36,720 nt of DNA from Arcanobacterium sp. GTDB taxonomy: Bacteria; Actinomycetota; Actinomycetes; Actinomycetales; Actinomycetaceae. The position numbers and the translations under genes are program-made. The notes under the pieces were generated by a model. The model searched no databases and was not told the origin of the DNA. It saw nothing but the letters and a program-made list of their open reading frames with translations. Numbering within the stretch: position 1 is the stretch's first letter; every line of letters starts with the position of its first letter. Positions 34,297 to 36,720 of the stretch are shown here, piece by piece. The DNA is taken from NCBI GenBank assembly GCA_022783665.1, contig JALFZJ010000064.1, forward strand, positions 1 through 36,720, in the 5' to 3' direction.

Positions 34297-35625
34297 TTAG
34301 CGTAAGCCGGAAGTATTCAGGCTGCGCAGCCCAATCTGCTCATGCTGTTGCTTTGTGTAGTAACGGTTGAACTTGCGGTAGTGGTTCATCCGCGCAATCA
34401 TCACGTATCCGAGGCGTTTGAGCCCACGCCAGGACGGGCGGCGCCACTCAACGGAGTAGAACATAGGATCGTGGGCTTGGCCTGTGCGATAGAGCATCTG
34501 CACTTTTGATCCGAGGCGAGAATCAACATAACGCAACACAAGATGCTTGGGCAGGATCGAATAATATATCGTGCGCTGGATCTGCTCAGGTTCCACCGAG
34601 ACGTGATCGATCATGTCTGCCACATAAAACCTCATGGGATTCATGCCAGCAGCCGCGTTGTAATAGGAGTTGCGTCCAATACGAGGATTCATCTCGAAGA
34701 GGTAGACCTCATTCGTGCGTGAATCTACTTTGAAATCGAAGTTCGCAAATCCGTGCCACTTGATTCCTTTAAGGAAAGCGCTCACTTGTTCGTAGAGGCG
34801 AGGATAGGGTTCTGTGATCATTGCAGAAGGGTTGCCGAGCGCCGTGGGGTGATGATCTTCGAGTAGTACCTGCGCCGAACCGAGCATCGTCACTTCCCCG
34901 TTACGATCGATGTACGCCGTCACAGATAAATTGAACGAATCGTTCCCCTCGACGCGAGGCTGCACCACGAAGGTGCCTGCGTTATCGGCGTCGTGCGTGT
35001 GCTCCCACAGCGAGGTGACTATGCGCTCAGCCTCCTCGTGCGAATGAGCAGTGTACACCTTCGCTTTGCCTGGCCACTTGAGGCGCTCATAGCCGGCGCT
35101 TACCGCAGCCTTGATTATCCACGGGAACGGGTGATCCATCTCGTTTAGGCTTGCGAGTGAAGCCTCGAGGCCATCATGGGTGTCGAAGTGAATCGTATGA
35201 GGCACCTTCAATCCATACTCGGCTACGAGTTTGGGGAATTGGATTTTATCGGCAGTGAGATCGAGAAGCCCCACATCCGGGAAAATGCACGTGTAGTAGG
35301 GCGATAGTGCATCTTTATTGCGTGCGAAATCCCAGATATTTGAATCGACGTTCGTGAGAAGGAGCAGCGTTTTCCCAGGATAATCGGCCTGGAGTTGTGG
35401 CGCTAAATCAATGAGGCCTTGCGTGATGGCTGAATATGCTGAGCCGCTGGGAGCCTGACCCGCGATAGTTCGTATATCGATAATTCGCGAGTTCTGCATC
35501 GGGCCAAGTATTTGCGTCGTGACGACGGTGGGTTTCATTCCCCAGGCTTCGTGAAATTCGCGTGCGAGTGCGTAGGTGCCAATATCGGTGCCTACCAGTA
35601 CGGGTTGAAAATCTGCGCGTGCCAT
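34297..35625 (-). CDS. ATP-grasp carboxylate-amine ligase, possibly a peptidoglycan cross-bridge ligase
   Basis: The 442-residue cytosolic protein has an ATP-grasp fold: pre-ATP-grasp domain starting PVLVGTDIGTYALAREFHEAWG, the lysine-bearing PWIIKAAVSAGYERLKWPGKAK region, and the magnesium-binding EVYLFEMNPRIGRNSYYN. It fuses a carboxylate to an amine with ATP. Length, N-terminus and the NPRIGRNSYY motif resemble the D-aspartate ligase type that adds the side-chain residue of peptidoglycan stem peptides; this assignment is an inference from memory of that family. GGAGGG precedes ATG 35625. It may be co-transcribed with the FadR-type gene upstream (49-bp gap). Confidence 0.75.
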   Translation of the reverse strand: MARADFQPVLVGTDIGTYALAREFHEAWGMKPTVVTTQILGPMQNSRIIDIRTIAGQAPSGSAYSAITQGLIDLAPQLQADYPGKTLLLLTNVDSNIWDFARNKDALSPYYTCIFPDVGLLDLTADKIQFPKLVAEYGLKVPHTIHFDTHDGLEASLASLNEMDHPFPWIIKAAVSAGYERLKWPGKAKVYTAHSHEEAERIVTSLWEHTHDADNAGTFVVQPRVEGNDSFNLSVTAYIDRNGEVTMLGSAQVLLEDHHPTALGNPSAMITEPYPRLYEQVSAFLKGIKWHGFANFDFKVDSRTNEVYLFEMNPRIGRNSYYNAAAGMNPMRFYVADMIDHVSVEPEQIQRTIYYSILPKHLVLRYVDSRLGSKVQMLYRTGQAHDPMFYSVEWRRPSWRGLKRLGYVMIARMNHYRKFNRYYTKQQHEQIGLRSLNTSGLR

Positions 35626-35674
35626 AGGGAGCCCTCCTCAATACTTTGCCGTGCTCAGTTTACCCTCTTGTGGC

Positions 35675-36505
35675 TCATTGCTTTCGAGGGCTCTCGCTCT
35701 CTTTCAATTCCCTTACCATCTCCAGTTGGGCGTCTGAGAGCCGAATGAGATCTTGAAGCGGCATATAGTGCTCATTGACGGCGTGAATGTAAGCGAGAAC
35801 GTCACCTGCCTCGGCGGCGTCTAACATATCTCCGTGAGCGCGGGCAGTGGCGAGGAGGCTATCACTGCCGGCACCTTCTTCGCTTGGCAGGTTTGAGAAG
35901 AGCTGCTGGTGGATGAACCACATTGCGCTCATCAGCTCTTCAAGCAGGGGGTTTTCGAGGTACTCCATGAGGCCTTGATGGAAGGCAATATCTGCTTCAA
36001 AGAAAAGTTCGCCGCGTTCAGCTCGAAGAGTCATTTCGGCGATGAGTTCGCGCAGATAGGGATTGGTAGTGCCTTTCATGGCAGTGGTGAGCTCTTTCGC
36101 GATGCCCAGATCCAGGAAAAAGCGGGTGGAGGCAATATCGTGAAGTGTGCGGTTTCCTTCCTTGGTTTCAATCGCGTTCTTGAGAAGGAGGGTATCTACG
36201 AGGGGCTGGAGAGTCATGTTTCCTACCACGGATCCACGGCCTTGATGCACGCTCACAATATCGAGAGCTTCGAGTTTTCGTAGTGCTTCACGTACAGAGG
36301 AGCGTGAAACGTTGAGTTGGGCGCACAGTGCTGCTTCGGTGGGAAGTGGATCGCCAGGATGGAGCTTATTGGCGAGGATATAGGCTTTGATTGCGTCAAG
36401 TGTAGAGGTTGAGCGCAGTGGAGAACCCGCCTTTGGATCCTCACCGCTCAAAAACGTTGCGGAAACGTTATAGGGCAAGGCTTGCGAAAATTTGTCTGAC
36501 AACAT
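35675..36505 (-). CDS. GntR-family regulator, FadR/FCD subgroup
   Basis: The 276-residue protein has a winged-helix domain (about 34-100; PGDPLPTEAALCAQLNVSRSSVREALRKLEALDIVSV) and a helical FCD ligand-binding domain (about 105-265) with Asp/His residues (ADIAFHQGLME, HGDMLDAAEAGD, HAVNEHYMPL) that bind a metal and an organic acid in relatives. An N-terminal ~30-residue extension is present. It is divergent from a solute-binding lipoprotein gene, so it probably controls that transporter. ATG 36505 has no Shine-Dalgarno but a TACACT box 6 nt upstream. An exact FadR-type dyad covers codons 2-5. Confidence 0.92.
   Translation of the reverse strand: MLSDKFSQALPYNVSATFLSGEDPKAGSPLRSTSTLDAIKAYILANKLHPGDPLPTEAALCAQLNVSRSSVREALRKLEALDIVSVHQGRGSVVGNMTLQPLVDTLLLKNAIETKEGNRTLHDIASTRFFLDLGIAKELTTAMKGTTNPYLRELIAEMTLRAERGELFFEADIAFHQGLMEYLENPLLEELMSAMWFIHQQLFSNLPSEEGAGSDSLLATARAHGDMLDAAEAGDVLAYIHAVNEHYMPLQDLIRLSDAQLEMVRELKESESPRKQ
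36492..36502. promoter_or_regulatory. FadR/GntR-type operator TTGTC-T-GACAA
   Basis: Perfect 5-bp arms around one central base, matching the GT..AC dyad layout known for FadR-subgroup operators. It begins right after the fadR-like start codon, so at +4 to +14 of the predicted leaderless transcript, and near -80 to -70 of the divergent lipoprotein start codon. Confidence 0.65.
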
Positions 36506-36511
36506 ACGATG

Positions 36512-36517
36512 AGTGTA
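36512..36517 (-). promoter_or_regulatory. -10 box giving a leaderless FadR-type mRNA
   Basis: Minus strand TACACT, then 6 nt (CATCGT), then ATG 36505. A weak -35 TTACGA lies 17 bp further upstream (36540-36535). Confidence 0.6.
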
Positions 36518-36571
36518 TCCGATTTTCCGTCGGTTCGTAACTCAAGTCACTCAATGGAGAGGACGAACAAT

Positions 36572-36720
36572 ATGCGTTCACTGAAGCGTTGGACGAAAGT
36601 CACGGCAGTACTCGCAGCTGCTGGGCTCGCTCTTTCTGCTTGTGGCGGCTCTGATGCCAAAACTGCAAGTAGTGAAACTGGTGCTGGGGAAACTCCGGCT
36701 GCCACTGGCACACTCAACGT
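36572..36720 (+). CDS. Solute-binding lipoprotein (3' end outside window)
   Basis: ATG 36572 follows GGAGAGGAC and opens a frame that continues past the window edge. The first residues MRSLKRWTKVTAVLAAAGLA and LSACGGS form a lipoprotein signal peptide with lipobox LSAC (Cys24), followed by a Ser/Thr/Ala/Gly-rich linker, then TGTLNV, the usual start of the first strand of an ABC-transporter binding protein. The ligand is unknown; a carboxylate would fit the divergent FadR-type regulator. Confidence 0.85.
   Translation, partial: MRSLKRWTKVTAVLAAAGLALSACGGSDAKTASSETGAGETPAATGTLN

Overview
The window looks like a chromosomal segment of a host-associated actinobacterium of moderate G+C, most likely family Actinomycetaceae (Arcanobacterium/Trueperella/Actinomyces relatives). 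The reasons are a carD-ispD-ispF...cysS-rlmB neighbourhood typical of Actinobacteria, an LAKTG-type sortase-anchored surface protein, several LytR-CpsA-Psr (LCP) proteins, and many genes that appear to be transcribed without a 5' leader. No genus can be fixed from sequence reading alone. I found no tRNA, rRNA, CRISPR array, insertion sequence or phage genes.

Layout. 1-3042 is the C-terminal part of a large cell-wall-anchored protein with Ig-like domains and calcium-binding thrombospondin type 3 repeats, followed by a strong hairpin. 3254-3612 holds a frameshifted HTH gene followed by four phased 22-bp repeats. Then come gpmA (glycolysis), a catalytically degenerate LCP paralogue, a coiled-coil envelope protein and an intact LCP enzyme. 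8646-10699 is carD-ispD-ispF (RNA polymerase regulator plus two MEP isoprenoid enzymes). A membrane protein of unknown function, a phosphatidylcholine-synthase-like enzyme and a UMF1-type transporter separate these from cysS-rlmB. 16678-20511 carries an unknown acidic protein, an ASCH protein and a uracil/xanthine permease. 20575-22717 has a stand-alone LytR_C protein, an Fe-S-type winged-helix regulator and a HigB-HigA toxin-antitoxin pair. 22860-30445 carries a U32 (TrhP-type) protein, a Pro/Tyr-rich membrane protein, a nucleoside deoxyribosyltransferase, a sugar-type MFS transporter beside a GH1 beta-glycosidase, an amidohydrolase and a HAD phosphatase. 30625-36720 has an AspT/YidE-type exporter with a structured leader, another MFS transporter, a 53-residue winged-helix protein absent from long-ORF lists, an ATP-grasp ligase that may build the peptidoglycan cross-bridge, and a FadR-type regulator divergent from a solute-binding lipoprotein.

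How the genes work together. Envelope functions recur: sortase substrate, two LCP homologues, LytR_C protein, ATP-grasp ligase, lipid synthase. The MFS/GH1 pair suggests beta-glucoside uptake and hydrolysis. The FadR-type regulator probably controls itself and the lipoprotein transporter through a palindrome directly at its start codon.

The most notable points are: (1) seven genes whose TANNNT -10 box lies 6-7 nt before the start codon, indicating leaderless mRNAs, including the higB toxin and cysS; (2) a tiny winged-helix gene with a dense CCTAGG palindrome cluster upstream; (3) four helically phased palindromes behind a broken HTH gene; (4) an LCP homologue that has lost its catalytic signature; and (5) a GC-rich, hairpin-forming leader before the AspT-type exporter.
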